Virus record (IMG/VR): IMGVR_UViG_3300043783_000034
Location: 1 to 64,000 of that record
DNA length: 64,000 nt
Direction: 5' to 3' (one strand)
DNA from: a virus
Notes under the pieces: generated by a model
Databases searched by the model: none
The model's input: the letters and a program-made list of their open reading frames with translations, nothing else
Told to the model about the DNA's origin: nothing
Program-made: the position numbers and the translations under genes
Part shown: one piece after another, positions 33,910-42,719 of the stretch
Position numbering within the stretch: the stretch's first letter is position 1
Layout of the letters: the number at the start of each line of letters is the position of its first letter

Positions 33910-34251
33910 ATGCTCTCGGGCGGCATCCAGGCGATTACCCGCGGCGCGACGATCCAGTTCGCAACGACGTTCTATGACGTCAATGGGAACGTCGTCGTGC
34001 CAGATTCCGCCAATGTGCAGATCTTCTATGCGACGCCCGCCGAGCCGGACGGGATCTACGCCAATGTAGCAATGACGCGGCCCGGCATCGGCAATACGCT
34101 GTGGACGGCGCTGTGGGATTCGCGAGGTGCGCTCGCGCCTTGGGTCATCGAATGGGCGATCCAGACCGGCATGGACGATCCTATCCCTGTGACGCAGGAA
34201 GACGGCATCTTCCGACTCGTCGCCAACAACGCCAACTTGCCGACGTTCTGA
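33910..34251 (+). CDS. Hypothetical tail-region protein
   Basis: 113 residues: GGIQAITRGATIQFATTFYDVNGN and a beta-rich Ig-like pattern with ALWDSRGALAPWVIEWAIQT. It resembles small phage proteins beginning with a TRG..i.f...f.D..G strand pattern. It lies 7 bases after the repeat protein. Function unknown. Confidence 0.5.
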   Translation: MLSGGIQAITRGATIQFATTFYDVNGNVVVPDSANVQIFYATPAEPDGIYANVAMTRPGIGNTLWTALWDSRGALAPWVIEWAIQTGMDDPIPVTQEDGIFRLVANNANLPTF

Positions 34252-34255
34252 TGCC

Positions 34256-34645
34256 ATGAACCTCAACTTTCTCGCCGGGGGCGTTGCGGCTGCGGTCAAT
34301 CCGCAGATGCGCGTCAAGGTGCAGGTCAGCACCGGATGGACGCTGAGCCCAAACGGGGACGGCTCGCGCATTCCGTCCTACGCGCCGCCGGTCTATGTGT
34401 TCGGCCAGATCCAGCCCGTCACATGGCGCGATATCCAGCACCTTGACGGATTGAACCTGCAAGGCACGCGCCGCGTGATATACCTCAACGGCAGAATCGA
34501 AGGGCTTGTGCGACCGACGAATCAGGGCGGCGATCTTATAACGCTGCCGGATAAGTCGGTGTGGCTGGTGACGCTCATCATCGAGGGCTGGAGCCCGACC
34601 GCCGGATGGACGAAGGCTGCGATCCAACTGCAAAACGGGAGCTGA
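34256..34645 (+). CDS. Tail completion/neck-type hypothetical protein
   Basis: 129 residues. QIQPVTWRDIQHLDGLNLQGTRRVIYLNG and DLITLPDKSVWLVTLIIEGW match a recurrent phage protein found between head-completion and tail-terminator genes. The exact role is not established. Ends three bases before the next ATG. Confidence 0.6.
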   Translation: MNLNFLAGGVAAAVNPQMRVKVQVSTGWTLSPNGDGSRIPSYAPPVYVFGQIQPVTWRDIQHLDGLNLQGTRRVIYLNGRIEGLVRPTNQGGDLITLPDKSVWLVTLIIEGWSPTAGWTKAAIQLQNGS

Positions 34646-34647
34646 TT

Positions 34648-35220
34648 ATGCGCAAGCTATACTTGGCTGCTGCGACATGGATTGCCCTCACGGCAATGGC
34701 ATGGGCACAGGGCGCCACTGGCCTCCTGATCCAGCCTCTCGGTTATTGCCAGCTTTCCGCGACGCAGCTTTCTTCGGCGATCGGCCTTGCCTCGTGCACG
34801 CGGGCAAGTTTTACCGGCACCGGATCGGGTACGAACCTGACGACGACAAGCGTCACGGGAATCATCAAGGTCGGCGATACGGTGACGGGAACGGGCGTGC
34901 CTTCGGGGACGACGATTCTCTCGCAGACCAGCGGCACCGCTGGCGGCGCCGGCGTCTACGTGACCAGTGCCACGACTACATCATCGAGTGCCAGCCTTAC
35001 GTCGGGCGGCATCCCTTCGCGAGCTAATCTCGTGGCGCTACAAGCCGAAACGGCCAACGTGCGCTACCGCGATGATGGCGGCGCACCCACGGCCTCGATC
35101 GGGGAAATTATCGTCAGCGGGCAGCAACCATTCCTGTATTCGGGGACACTGTCGACACTCCAATTCATCGCGGCAAGCGGCAGCCCGCTTCTTGACGTGC
35201 TGTTCTATTATTCGCCATGA
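34648..35220 (+). CDS. Secreted-type small virion protein with inserted module
   Basis: 190 residues. Signal peptide MRKLYLAAATWIALTAMAWA-QG. The core (LIQPLGYCQLSATQL...; LVALQAETANVRYRDDG; QPFLYSGTLSTLQFIAA) matches a small phage structural protein usually ~100 residues long. Residues ~52-120 interrupt it with one recurrent module ([19 protein letters not shown]...GGAGVY). Its TGA overlaps the next ATG. Confidence 0.6.
   Translation: MRKLYLAAATWIALTAMAWAQGATGLLIQPLGYCQLSATQLSSAIGLASCTRASFTGTGSGTNLTTTSVTGIIKVGDTVTGTGVPSGTTILSQTSGTAGGAGVYVTSATTTSSSASLTSGGIPSRANLVALQAETANVRYRDDGGAPTASIGEIIVSGQQPFLYSGTLSTLQFIAASGSPLLDVLFYYSP
34801..35007 (+). repeat. Recurrent virion beta-module, one copy
   Basis: ~69 residues. 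Close in sequence to the second copy in the baseplate J-like protein ([25 protein letters not shown] in both). Confidence 0.75.
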
Positions 35221-35294
35221 CGTTTCTGCAAATCTTCGCGCTTTACTGCATTCCATCCTTGCTCGTGGCGTTGCTCGTGGTATTGCGCGCTTAA
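35217..35294 (+). CDS. 25-residue membrane peptide
   Basis: MTFLQIFALYCIPSLLVALL is a pure transmembrane peptide. The ATG overlaps the previous TGA (ATGA). The stop is three bases before the next gene. Tiny and unproven, but well coupled. Confidence 0.35.
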   Translation: MTFLQIFALYCIPSLLVALLVVLRA

Positions 35295-35297
35295 ATC

Positions 35298-36050
35298 ATG
35301 GCCTCGATCTCTCCGACACAATCGAACATCACCGCCGCGCTTTATGCATTCCTGACATTCATTTTGCCGCCGAATACCTTGGTGGTGCTCGCGGCCGATA
35401 ATCGCGTCACTGAACCGAGCCAGACTAACTTCGTCGTCATGACGCCAATTCGCTTCGAGCGCATCGCCACCAACATCGACACCGGCGCAGACGTGAAGTT
35501 CACAGGATCCATTAGCGGCAATACGCTCACTGTCGAGAGCGTGGCTATCGGGGTGCTCGCGCCGGGTGCCATCATCAACGGGCCAAGCATTCCCCCGGGC
35601 ATCACGGTTGGCAGTCAGCGGAGCGGATCTCCGGGCGGCGCTGGCGTCTACGTTGTCAATGGCGCCCCACCAACGGTCCCCGTGGAAACCATGTCATGCG
35701 GGGCGATCGGGTTGTTGCAGTTGGCAGTCGTCACGGTGCAACTTGATTTTCATTCCGGAACCAATGGCAGCGCCAGCGCGGCGTCGGATATGGCGCAGAC
35801 AGTGTCGACGGTGCTGCGCGACGAGCAAGGCGTCAACTTCTTCGCAACGCTCGCGCCGCCCCTCAACGGCGTCGTGCCGCTCTATGCGGATGATCCGCGC
35901 TACATGCCTTTCATCAATGATGCGGAGCAATATGAATGGCGATGGGTGCTCGAAGCGCGCTTCGAGGCCGACCAGCTTGTCAGTCTGCCGCAGCAGTTCT
36001 TCGACTCGGCGACGATCACGGTTGAGAGCGCGACGGCGCTACCGGATTAA
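35298..36050 (+). CDS. Tail terminator-like protein (LIC_12616-type) with inserted module
   Basis: 250 residues. The ends (ISPTQSNITAALYAFLTFILP; then QLAVVTVQLDFHSGTNGSA...MRFE-type ...YEWRWVLEARFEADQLVSLPQQFFDSA) match neck/tail terminator proteins. Residues ~66-134 carry one recurrent module (APGAIINGPSIPPGITVGSQ...GGAGVYVVN), placed between two core strands. It sits just before the sheath gene, as expected. Confidence 0.7.
   Translation: MASISPTQSNITAALYAFLTFILPPNTLVVLAADNRVTEPSQTNFVVMTPIRFERIATNIDTGADVKFTGSISGNTLTVESVAIGVLAPGAIINGPSIPPGITVGSQRSGSPGGAGVYVVNGAPPTVPVETMSCGAIGLLQLAVVTVQLDFHSGTNGSASAASDMAQTVSTVLRDEQGVNFFATLAPPLNGVVPLYADDPRYMPFINDAEQYEWRWVLEARFEADQLVSLPQQFFDSATITVESATALPD
35493..35699 (+). 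repeat. Recurrent virion beta-module, one copy
   Basis: ~69 residues, the most diverged copy; key residues G-AIINGPSIPPGITVGSQ and GGAGVYVVN are retained. Confidence 0.7.
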
Positions 36051-36150
36051 GTCTTCTTGGCTCGCTACTCCCCTGACGCACTAGCACTTTCGCGGTCGCC
36101 CGCTATGGTCAACCCGGCTCGCTGTGGCAGCCAGGGGAGCGCCGCCGCCC

Positions 36151-38148
36151 ATGTCCTCAATCCCGTCCCAAGAAATTGTCAATACACAGGGCACGGTACT
36201 GGCGGCCGGCGGTGCGGGACTCCAATTCAACGGCCTTTTTCTGACGAACAACACGCGCGTGCCGATCGGCACCGTGATGCAATTCGGCAGTCTTGCCGCA
36301 GTCCAGCAATACTTCGGCGCATCGTCCGTCTTTGCAGCGCGTGCGGCGGTCTATTTCACCGGCCCGGCCAATGCGACGCAGACGCCGCAAGGCCTTCTCG
36401 TCACGCAATATCCGTCGACGAATGTCGCCGCCTATCTCCGGGGCGGCAATATCTCGGCGCTGCCGCTCGCTACGCTGCAGACCTACAATGGCACGCTCTC
36501 CGTCACCATCAATGGCAGCCTTAAGTCGGCGGCCATCAACCTCGCCACGGCGGCAAGCTTCTCGAATGCGGCCGAACTCATCGGCCAAGGCCTCGGTATT
36601 GAGGGCCAGCAAGCGGCAACCTTCACGGCCTCGGTCGGCGGTACGTTCACGTGTACGTCCACCGGAACGACACTCAACGTCTCTGCGGTTCTGACGGGCA
36701 GCCTACAGTCCGGCGACATCGTCAGTGGCACCGATGGCACGAACTCGCTGCCGGGCGGCACGCAGATCATATCGCAGCTCACCGGCACGCCTGGTGGTGT
36801 CGGCACGTACCAATTGAGCGCGGCGGCGACGCCGGGGAACCTCGGCAGCTGCACCGTCACGTCGCTATCGACTGTGCTCAATGTCACTGCGATCGCGAGC
36901 GGCGCCCTCGCCACGGCCGACGTCGTGACCGGCACCAGCATTCCCGCAAATACGTACATCACCGGCCAGATCTCCGGGACGACGGGCGGCATCGGCACGT
37001 ATGGCCTGAGCGGCACCGGCCACACGATCGCCAGCGAAGCGATGACGGCCTTCGGGCCGGGCGTGGTCTACGACAGCATTTCCGGTGCCTTCGTGATCAA
37101 TTCGAGCACGGCTGGCGCGACGTCGACGATCACCTTCGGATCGGGCGCGCTCGCGACGAATCTACTGCTCACCCAGGCGACCGGTGCGGTACTCTCGCAG
37201 GGCAGCGCTCCAGCGACGCCGGCCGCGTTCATGACCGCTATCCTGTCGCAAACCGTGAACTGGGTCTGTTTTGCGACCGATTTTGATCCCGACGGCGGCT
37301 CCGGGAATGCGCAAAAGCAACTGTTTGCGGCGTGGAAAAATACCGCGCTCGGCGGCAATCGCTTCGCATATGTTTGCTGGGACAACGACGTCACGCCAAC
37401 CGTCAGCGTGCCGGCGACGGCAAGTCTCGGTTACATTCTCGATCAGAACGGGGACTCGGGAACGGCACTCATCTGGGAGCCAGCTGGCGCCGTCGGAGAC
37501 GCTGATTACTATTCCGCCTTTGCGATGGGTTGGGCGGCTTCGATCAATTTCAGTGCGCCGAATGGTCGATCAACGCTCGCATTCAAGAATCAAGCTGGCC
37601 TCGTGCCAACGGTTTCTGATCCGCTTACGGCGCAGAACCTCGGCGGCAATCCGCAGGCGCCCGACAGCTTCGGCAACGGGTATAGCTTCTATGGCGCTTA
37701 CGGCACGGCCGGTCAGAGCAATACGTGGTTCCAGCGCGGTTTTATCACCGGGCCGTACGAATGGTTCGACGGATACGTCAACCAGATATGGCTGCTGAAC
37801 CAATGCCAGATCGCGTTGCTTACCGCATTCGGCAATCTCACTTCGCTGCCGTTCACGACCGCCGGCCAAGGCATCATCAGCGAGGTATTGCAGCCGTCCA
37901 TCCAGGCGGGACTAAGCTTCGGCGCCTTCGGCCCTGGCCCGCTCACGACCTCGCAACAGGCGCAGATCAATCAGCAGGCCGGCGCGAACATCGCCGCGAC
38001 GATCTCGGCGCAAGGCTGGTATCTCCAGTTCATCGCGGCGTCGCCAGCGGTCAAGGCCTCGCGTGGGCCGCAGCAGCTCGTACTATGGTATCTCGACAAT
38101 GGCGTGATCCAGTCGATCAGCCTGACCAGCGTCGCCGTCGTGGGCTGA
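36151..38148 (+). CDS. Contractile tail sheath (DUF3383-type) with inserted modules
   Basis: 665 residues from ATG 36151 with GGGGAG upstream; an in-frame GTG exists at 36124. DUF3383-like body: LFLTNNTRVPIGTVMQFGSLAAVQQYFGASS, AATFTA strand, VNWVCFATDFDPDG, FAYVCWDND, ADYYSAFAMGWAASINF, NGYSFYGAYG. Residues ~162-300 hold two recurrent modules, placed in a variable region of the sheath, presumably outside the tube. This identifies the phage as a myovirus. Confidence 0.85.
   Translation: MSSIPSQEIVNTQGTVLAAGGAGLQFNGLFLTNNTRVPIGTVMQFGSLAAVQQYFGASSVFAARAAVYFTGPANATQTPQGLLVTQYPSTNVAAYLRGGNISALPLATLQTYNGTLSVTINGSLKSAAINLATAASFSNAAELIGQGLGIEGQQAATFTASVGGTFTCTSTGTTLNVSAVLTGSLQSGDIVSGTDGTNSLPGGTQIISQLTGTPGGVGTYQLSAAATPGNLGSCTVTSLSTVLNVTAIASGALATADVVTGTSIPANTYITGQISGTTGGIGTYGLSGTGHTIASEAMTAFGPGVVYDSISGAFVINSSTAGATSTITFGSGALATNLLLTQATGAVLSQGSAPATPAAFMTAILSQTVNWVCFATDFDPDGGSGNAQKQLFAAWKNTALGGNRFAYVCWDNDVTPTVSVPATASLGYILDQNGDSGTALIWEPAGAVGDADYYSAFAMGWAASINFSAPNGRSTLAFKNQAGLVPTVSDPLTAQNLGGNPQAPDSFGNGYSFYGAYGTAGQSNTWFQRGFITGPYEWFDGYVNQIWLLNQCQIALLTAFGNLTSLPFTTAGQGIISEVLQPSIQAGLSFGAFGPGPLTTSQQAQINQQAGANIAATISAQGWYLQFIAASPAVKASRGPQQLVLWYLDNGVIQSISLTSVAVVG
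36634..37050 (+). repeat. Recurrent virion beta-module, two copies in sheath
   Basis: Units SGDIVSGTDG...GGTQIISQLTGT..GVGTY and TADVVTGTSIPANTYITGQ...GGIGTY. Bases 36757-36788 are identical over 32 nt to 21726-21757. Confidence 0.75.
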
Positions 38149-38164
38149 TAGGAGCGCAGCAGCG

Positions 38165-38599
38165 ATGCCCGGAACGATCACATCGGCCAACGTCCTCCTG
38201 ACGCTTTCGCAGACGATCCTGTTTCCGACGCCGCAGCCTATCCAGGGCTTCATGGCGGACGACGTTTTCGATACGCCGCAGGTGCGCACCAAGGAAGTGC
38301 TGATGGGTGTCGACGGCACGCTGTCTTTCGGCTTCGTATGGGCTGCGCGCCCGGTGACCGTGGCGCTGCAGGCCAATTCGCCATCGCTGTCGTTTTTTGA
38401 CACCATCAATGCTCAGGAAGAGGCGGCGCAGGACGTCTACCCGATTTCCGGCACCCTGATTTATCCGTCAATTTCCACGCGATTCACCCTCGTCAATGGC
38501 GCCATGACCGACTACAAGTTCATTCCGGATGCCAAGCGCACGCTGATCGGACGGCGCATGGTGCTCACCTTCAACCGGGTGATCGTCTCCCCGCAATAG
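38165..38599 (+). CDS. Tail tube protein (DUF3277-type)
   Basis: 144 residues with a beta-rich pattern fitting DUF3277 tube proteins: ITSANVLLTLSQTILFPTPQPIQGF, DDVFDTPQVRTKEVLMGVDGTLS, DTINAQEEAAQDVYPISGTLIYPS. Located immediately after the sheath, the canonical order. Confidence 0.8.
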   Translation: MPGTITSANVLLTLSQTILFPTPQPIQGFMADDVFDTPQVRTKEVLMGVDGTLSFGFVWAARPVTVALQANSPSLSFFDTINAQEEAAQDVYPISGTLIYPSISTRFTLVNGAMTDYKFIPDAKRTLIGRRMVLTFNRVIVSPQ

Positions 38600-38610
38600 G
38601 CTTTGCGCGT

Positions 38611-39075
38611 ATGTCGCTCAAAAGCAGCGTGGTTGTCGCCGCCTTTGGGCGCGACACCGGAAAGACCTTTCTGCTCACCGAGCAGCCGGCGATCATTGCG
38701 GAAAAATGGGCGCTCCGGTTTTTCCTGGCACTCAAGGGCACCGGCGCCGTCATCGACGACCGCGTCATGGAAATGGGCTATGTCGCGGTTGCGGTCCGCG
38801 GCATCAATTCGTTTCTCGCGGCCGACGTCGATTTCGCGAAGATCGAGCCGTTGCTCGACGAAATGCTCGGGTGTGTGCAGATCATCCGCGACAAGTCACG
38901 TCCCGAAGTCGCAACGCCACTTGTGCCGATGGCCGATATCATGGAAGTGCGAACGCTGATCTGGCTCAGGGGGGAGGTCCTGAGCCTCCACGCGGGTTTT
39001 TCCGTCACCGCGAGCCTCTCAGCCTTGCTCGACTTTCTGCGCAGCAAGACGCCGGCGATTACGCCCGATCCGTGA
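38611..39075 (+). CDS. Tail assembly chaperone, upstream frame
   Basis: 154 residues: EKWALRFFLALKGTGAVIDDRVMEMG and PLVPMADIMEVRTLIWLRGEVLSLHAGF, mainly helical. It lies between tube and tape-measure genes, the place of gpG-type chaperones. A slippery heptamer at 38994-39000 can move ribosomes into the -1 frame to make a longer gpGT-like form. Confidence 0.7.
   Translation: MSLKSSVVVAAFGRDTGKTFLLTEQPAIIAEKWALRFFLALKGTGAVIDDRVMEMGYVAVAVRGINSFLAADVDFAKIEPLLDEMLGCVQIIRDKSRPEVATPLVPMADIMEVRTLIWLRGEVLSLHAGFSVTASLSALLDFLRSKTPAITPDP
38994..39000 (+). promoter_or_regulatory. -1 frameshift slippery heptamer
   Basis: G GGT TTT in the zero frame (codons GGT 38995-38997, TTT 38998-39000) fits X XXY YYZ. 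After a -1 slip the frame stays open to 39248. It is placed near the 3' end of the first chaperone ORF, as in other phages. Confidence 0.6.
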
Positions 39076-39248
39076 ACGTGCCGGCGACCGTCGAGGCACT
39101 GCTCACGTGCAAACCCGAGCTCTACCCGGCTTTTTGCACCGTACTCGGGCTCGAATCGCTGCATGACGTTCTCGAGGTGATCGAAGTCGAGGCCTACAAC
39201 GCCCACGTCGCTGATGAGCGGCGCAGGGCAGCGGAGCGGGGGTCGTAA
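39072..39248 (+). CDS. Tail assembly chaperone, downstream -1 frame part
   Basis: 58 residues if started at GTG 39072 (GTGA overlap): VPATVEALLTCKPELYPAFCTVLGLESLHDVLEVIEVEAYNAHVADERRRAAE, helical. More likely it is also made as the C-terminal extension after -1 frameshifting at 38994-39000, which would add ~82 residues to the upstream protein. It overlaps the tape measure start by one base. Confidence 0.65.
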   Translation: MNVPATVEALLTCKPELYPAFCTVLGLESLHDVLEVIEVEAYNAHVADERRRAAERGS

Positions 39249-40654
39249 TGGTCATCGATTCGATGGTGCTGGAATTTAATCTTGACCCTCATCAGTTCAC
39301 TCAGGCGCAGCGTGAAACGATCGATGGGTTGCGGCGGATGGAGTATGAGGCCGAGCGTCGCGGCGGTGCAATTGAGGCCGCCATCAGCAAAATGGGGGGC
39401 TCTTTCTCGGTTGCTAAGGCGAATGCACTTGGCCTCCTAGGCACATTTATCGGTGCCGAGATGGTTGGAGCGCTGAACAATATAGCGGAGCTCGATAGCC
39501 GCATCGGCCGCGCGGCAAAGCGGTCTGGCGACAGCGTCAAGGATCTGTCTCAGTGGGAAGGCGCGGTGCAGGCCATCGGCGGCTCGGCCGGAAGCGCCAC
39601 CGAAAACATCGAACGCCTCGAGGATACCATCAACAAGGTGAACATGGGCGCCGCCAACCTGAGCCCGATGGCGGCCATGCTGTTCAACCGCATTGGTGCG
39701 AACGTGCGTACCATGACGCCTCATGATGTGGCCGATTTGCCGATGCGGCTCGCCGAGTTCTTCGACCGCGAGCGCGCGGCAGGCCGTAGCACCTCGGCGC
39801 AACAAGCCTCGGCGCTCCGCGAAACCGGCCTGTTCAACCAGGACATGATTGATTTGATCCTCCGCGGCGCGCGCGCCATGCGCGAACTGCGGGATTCGAT
39901 CAAGGGGGCGACCGACGAGAGCGTGGAAGCATCCAATCGGTTCATTGAAAACAAACAGAAAATTGACCAGTTCTTTTCGAACGTCTTCCGATCGATCCTC
40001 GACGTGTTCATGTATCCGTTCCAGTCCGACGACTTTCACGCCAAAATCCGCAAACAGGCCGAGGATGCCATGGCCGGTAAAGGGCCTCCAGGCGTGGCTA
40101 CGGCTGCCGCTGGTGCGGTTGCGGCACCGTCCGCTGGTGGTCTTACCCCCGAGTTCTCGGCCGCCCTGGCGCGCCTACAGGCGAATATGCCGCCCGGCAT
40201 GTCGTTCTCGATTACCTCCGGGTTCCGGACCCGAGATGAGCAGGCGGCCTTATTTGCCTCCCGGCCGGCGCTCGCAGCCCCGCCAGGGCATTCCCGGCAC
40301 GAATTAGGCATGGCGGCCGATCTCAAGTTCTCTTCGCCTGCGGCCGAGGCTTGGGCGCACGCGCACGGTGCCGACTTCGGGGTGCGCTTTCCCGTCGGCC
40401 GCGAGCCGTGGCACGCCGAACCCGAGCGCGGCGCCAGTTTCAACGAGCGATTCGGTTCGATGCCGGGTCTGAGCGGGCGATCATCCGCGCAACCGCCGGG
40501 GTCGCGGACGGAAAACAAGACCGCCAATGTGACGGTCTCGATCAATAAGGTCGAGGTCAACAGCGCGCGCGATGCGGCCGACGTTGCTAATGGGATTGAT
40601 CGTCACATTGAGCGGGTGGCGAAGGCGATGCCGGCGAACTACGGACTCGTTTAA
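39248..40654 (+). CDS. Tape measure protein with M15 peptidase domain
   Basis: 468 residues, short for a tape measure. The N-terminal ~260 residues are helical with a hydrophobic ANALGLLGTFIGAEMVGAL stretch. Residues ~311-395 form an M15/VanY-type D,D-peptidase domain: FSITSGFRTRDEQAAL, the metal site HSRHELGMAADLKF, and EPWHAE. The C-terminus is a coiled coil. It sets tail length and cuts peptidoglycan during injection. Length predicts a short tail of at most ~70 nm. Confidence 0.8.
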   Translation: MVIDSMVLEFNLDPHQFTQAQRETIDGLRRMEYEAERRGGAIEAAISKMGGSFSVAKANALGLLGTFIGAEMVGALNNIAELDSRIGRAAKRSGDSVKDLSQWEGAVQAIGGSAGSATENIERLEDTINKVNMGAANLSPMAAMLFNRIGANVRTMTPHDVADLPMRLAEFFDRERAAGRSTSAQQASALRETGLFNQDMIDLILRGARAMRELRDSIKGATDESVEASNRFIENKQKIDQFFSNVFRSILDVFMYPFQSDDFHAKIRKQAEDAMAGKGPPGVATAAAGAVAAPSAGGLTPEFSAALARLQANMPPGMSFSITSGFRTRDEQAALFASRPALAAPPGHSRHELGMAADLKFSSPAAEAWAHAHGADFGVRFPVGREPWHAEPERGASFNERFGSMPGLSGRSSAQPPGSRTENKTANVTVSINKVEVNSARDAADVANGIDRHIERVAKAMPANYGLV

Positions 40655-40678
40655 GGAAACGCGCGTTCAGCGTGCTAT

Positions 40679-41416
40679 ATGGGTTGCCAGATCGTAGGAA
40701 TCGTCAACCCCATGCCCGACGTCCCGCAGGTCCCCGGAGTGCCATCGCTCTCCAGCTACGGCCCTGGCGGCGGCGCGCTGCTCGCGGCGGACGCGGCCGA
40801 CCTTGCTTCGATCGGCGTCTCGGCCGTCCTGCCGCAATGGGGCATCTTCCTCAATGGCGCGCCGGTGATCCAGCCGGCCAGTTTCATTTCGCAGGCGCTC
40901 TCGACCGTCGCGCCTGTCGTCGCACCAGTGCTTGCGGCCTTCGGCCTGTCCTTTCCGGTTTTCGCCTCTTTCATCGATTACGAATATAAGCAGGACTGGC
41001 CGATCAGCGACTATCCGGTCGAGGATGGCGGATTCCAGTCATATGACAAGGTCCAGCAGCCTTTCGAGTTGCGCGTGCGAATCACATGCGCCGGCAGCGC
41101 GGTCGAGCGCCAGCAATCCCTTGCCGCCATCGACGCGGTCGCAAACAGTCTCCAGCTTTTCACGGTGATGACGCCCGAGGGCGGCTACGATAGTTGCTGC
41201 CCGAGTCACTACGACTACAAGCGCACGAACGACAACGGCGGTGTGAGCATGATCACCGTCGACCTATGGTTCACCGAGATCCGTGTCACCGCGACGGCGA
41301 CCTTTCAGAATACGTCGACGCCGACGGCCGCAGGAACGCAATCGATCGGGAACGTGCAGGCCTTCTCGCCAAGCGCGTCGATCAATCAGATGTACGCTGC
41401 GGGAGGATTTACCTGA
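40679..41416 (+). CDS. Dit-like baseplate protein
   Basis: 245 residues from ATG 40679 (ATG 40712 possible). A hydrophobic Ala/Val/Pro-rich N-terminal part precedes VFASFIDYEYKQDWPISDYPVEDGGFQSYDKVQQPFELRVRI, a hallmark of Dit-like/gp41-type proteins of small myoviruses. It then continues with ALAAIDAV-type helices. It links tube and baseplate hub. Confidence 0.7.
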   Translation: MGCQIVGIVNPMPDVPQVPGVPSLSSYGPGGGALLAADAADLASIGVSAVLPQWGIFLNGAPVIQPASFISQALSTVAPVVAPVLAAFGLSFPVFASFIDYEYKQDWPISDYPVEDGGFQSYDKVQQPFELRVRITCAGSAVERQQSLAAIDAVANSLQLFTVMTPEGGYDSCCPSHYDYKRTNDNGGVSMITVDLWFTEIRVTATATFQNTSTPTAAGTQSIGNVQAFSPSASINQMYAAGGFT

Positions 41417-41733
41417 TGCCGCTCGTCATCCCCGCGCAGGCGATCGCCAACCAAACCTTGCAAGTTCAACTCGCAGGCCAGCCGGTGACGTTGGCAATTT
41501 ACCAAGAGGCGTTCGGATTGTTTATGGACGTGCTCGTCAATGGCGGCGTGATCGTCGCTGGCGTCATCTGCCAGAATATCAACCGAATCGTGCGCGATTT
41601 ATATTTGAATTTTCAGGGCGATCTTATTTGGCTCGACTCGTCTGGCGCAGGCAACGACCCGACCTTCGACGGCATTGGCTCGACATACCAATTGCTCTAC
41701 CTGACCGAGGCCGATCTCGCGGGCGCCGGATGA
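41416..41733 (+). CDS. Baseplate plug/gp43-like protein
   Basis: 105 residues from ATG 41416. IPAQAIANQTLQVQLAGQPVTLAIYQEAFGLFMDVLVNG and IGSTYQLLYLTEADL match small baseplate proteins encoded just upstream of the gp44-like hub. Coupled to it by ATGA. Confidence 0.7.
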   Translation: MPLVIPAQAIANQTLQVQLAGQPVTLAIYQEAFGLFMDVLVNGGVIVAGVICQNINRIVRDLYLNFQGDLIWLDSSGAGNDPTFDGIGSTYQLLYLTEADLAGAG

Positions 41734-42719
41734 CGCTGCAGGTCAATCTCGCGAAGCCCGCACCGGACGCGCTCCCGGGCCAGATCAGCTTCACCCAAAA
41801 GCTGCTTCGCTTCACTGTCACCCTTTCGGCCAGTCCGCTCAACAATGCGTCGGCGACCTTTCAAGGTACCGGTGTGCCAAGCGCCGATGGCACCAATCAA
41901 GTAACGCTTTCCGGTCTGCGCGCGCATGTGCGGATTCAAAACAACGGCGCCCCGGCTGGCAGCATGGCCGACGTGTCGATTTATGGCCTAACGCCGAGCC
42001 TCATGAATCAGCTTTCGACGCTGGGTCAGGTCTACAATTCAATCAGCCGCAATTCGCTGCAGATCAGTGCTGGCGACGAGAGTACAGGCGTGGTGCCGAT
42101 CTTCCTTGGCACCATCACCAGTGCGTTCGGCGACTATCAGAAAATGCCGGACGTTCCGTTCGAAATGCACTGCCAGAGCGGCACCATCGATGCAGTCTCG
42201 TCGGCGACGCCATCAAGTTTCCCCGGCAATGTCGACGTGGCGACTGTCATGTCTGGACTCGCGAGCCAAATGAACCTCGGCTTCATCAACGGCGGCGTCA
42301 GCGTCAAGTTGCCGGGTGGCATTTATCTGCGCGGCAACCTCGAACAGCAGGTCAAGCAACTGGCGTCGTGGGCGAACATTCTCGCCGAGCGTGTCAACGG
42401 CGGCACGGCGCTCGCTATCTGGAAACGCGGCAGTACATGGCAAACCGGAATCGTGCCGCTGCTGTCAAAGAGCACCGGCATGATCACGGCGCCATCGCTG
42501 TCGATTTATGGGCCGGTCGTGCGCTCGATCTTCAATTCGCAAGTCGCCTTCGGCGGCAGCGTGCAAATTCAATCCGACGTCGTGCCTCAGGCTAACGGAA
42601 TGTGGTACGTGCAAAAGGTCGACCTCGCACTCGATAGCCTGGTGCCGAAGGGTCGTTGGGAGATGACGGTCCACACCAACGGCCTCAATGCGACCTTTCC
42701 GACGCCACCCCCACCATGA
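41730..42719 (+). CDS. Baseplate hub (gp44-like)
   Basis: 329 residues from ATG 41730. LSGLRAHVRIQNNGAPAGSMADVSIYGLT, ISAGDESTGVVPIFLGTITSAFGDYQ and LASWANILAERVNGGTALAIWKRG are typical hub features. The hub ring receives the spike. The stop overlaps the gp45-like ATG. Confidence 0.75.
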   Translation: MTLQVNLAKPAPDALPGQISFTQKLLRFTVTLSASPLNNASATFQGTGVPSADGTNQVTLSGLRAHVRIQNNGAPAGSMADVSIYGLTPSLMNQLSTLGQVYNSISRNSLQISAGDESTGVVPIFLGTITSAFGDYQKMPDVPFEMHCQSGTIDAVSSATPSSFPGNVDVATVMSGLASQMNLGFINGGVSVKLPGGIYLRGNLEQQVKQLASWANILAERVNGGTALAIWKRGSTWQTGIVPLLSKSTGMITAPSLSIYGPVVRSIFNSQVAFGGSVQIQSDVVPQANGMWYVQKVDLALDSLVPKGRWEMTVHTNGLNATFPTPPPP

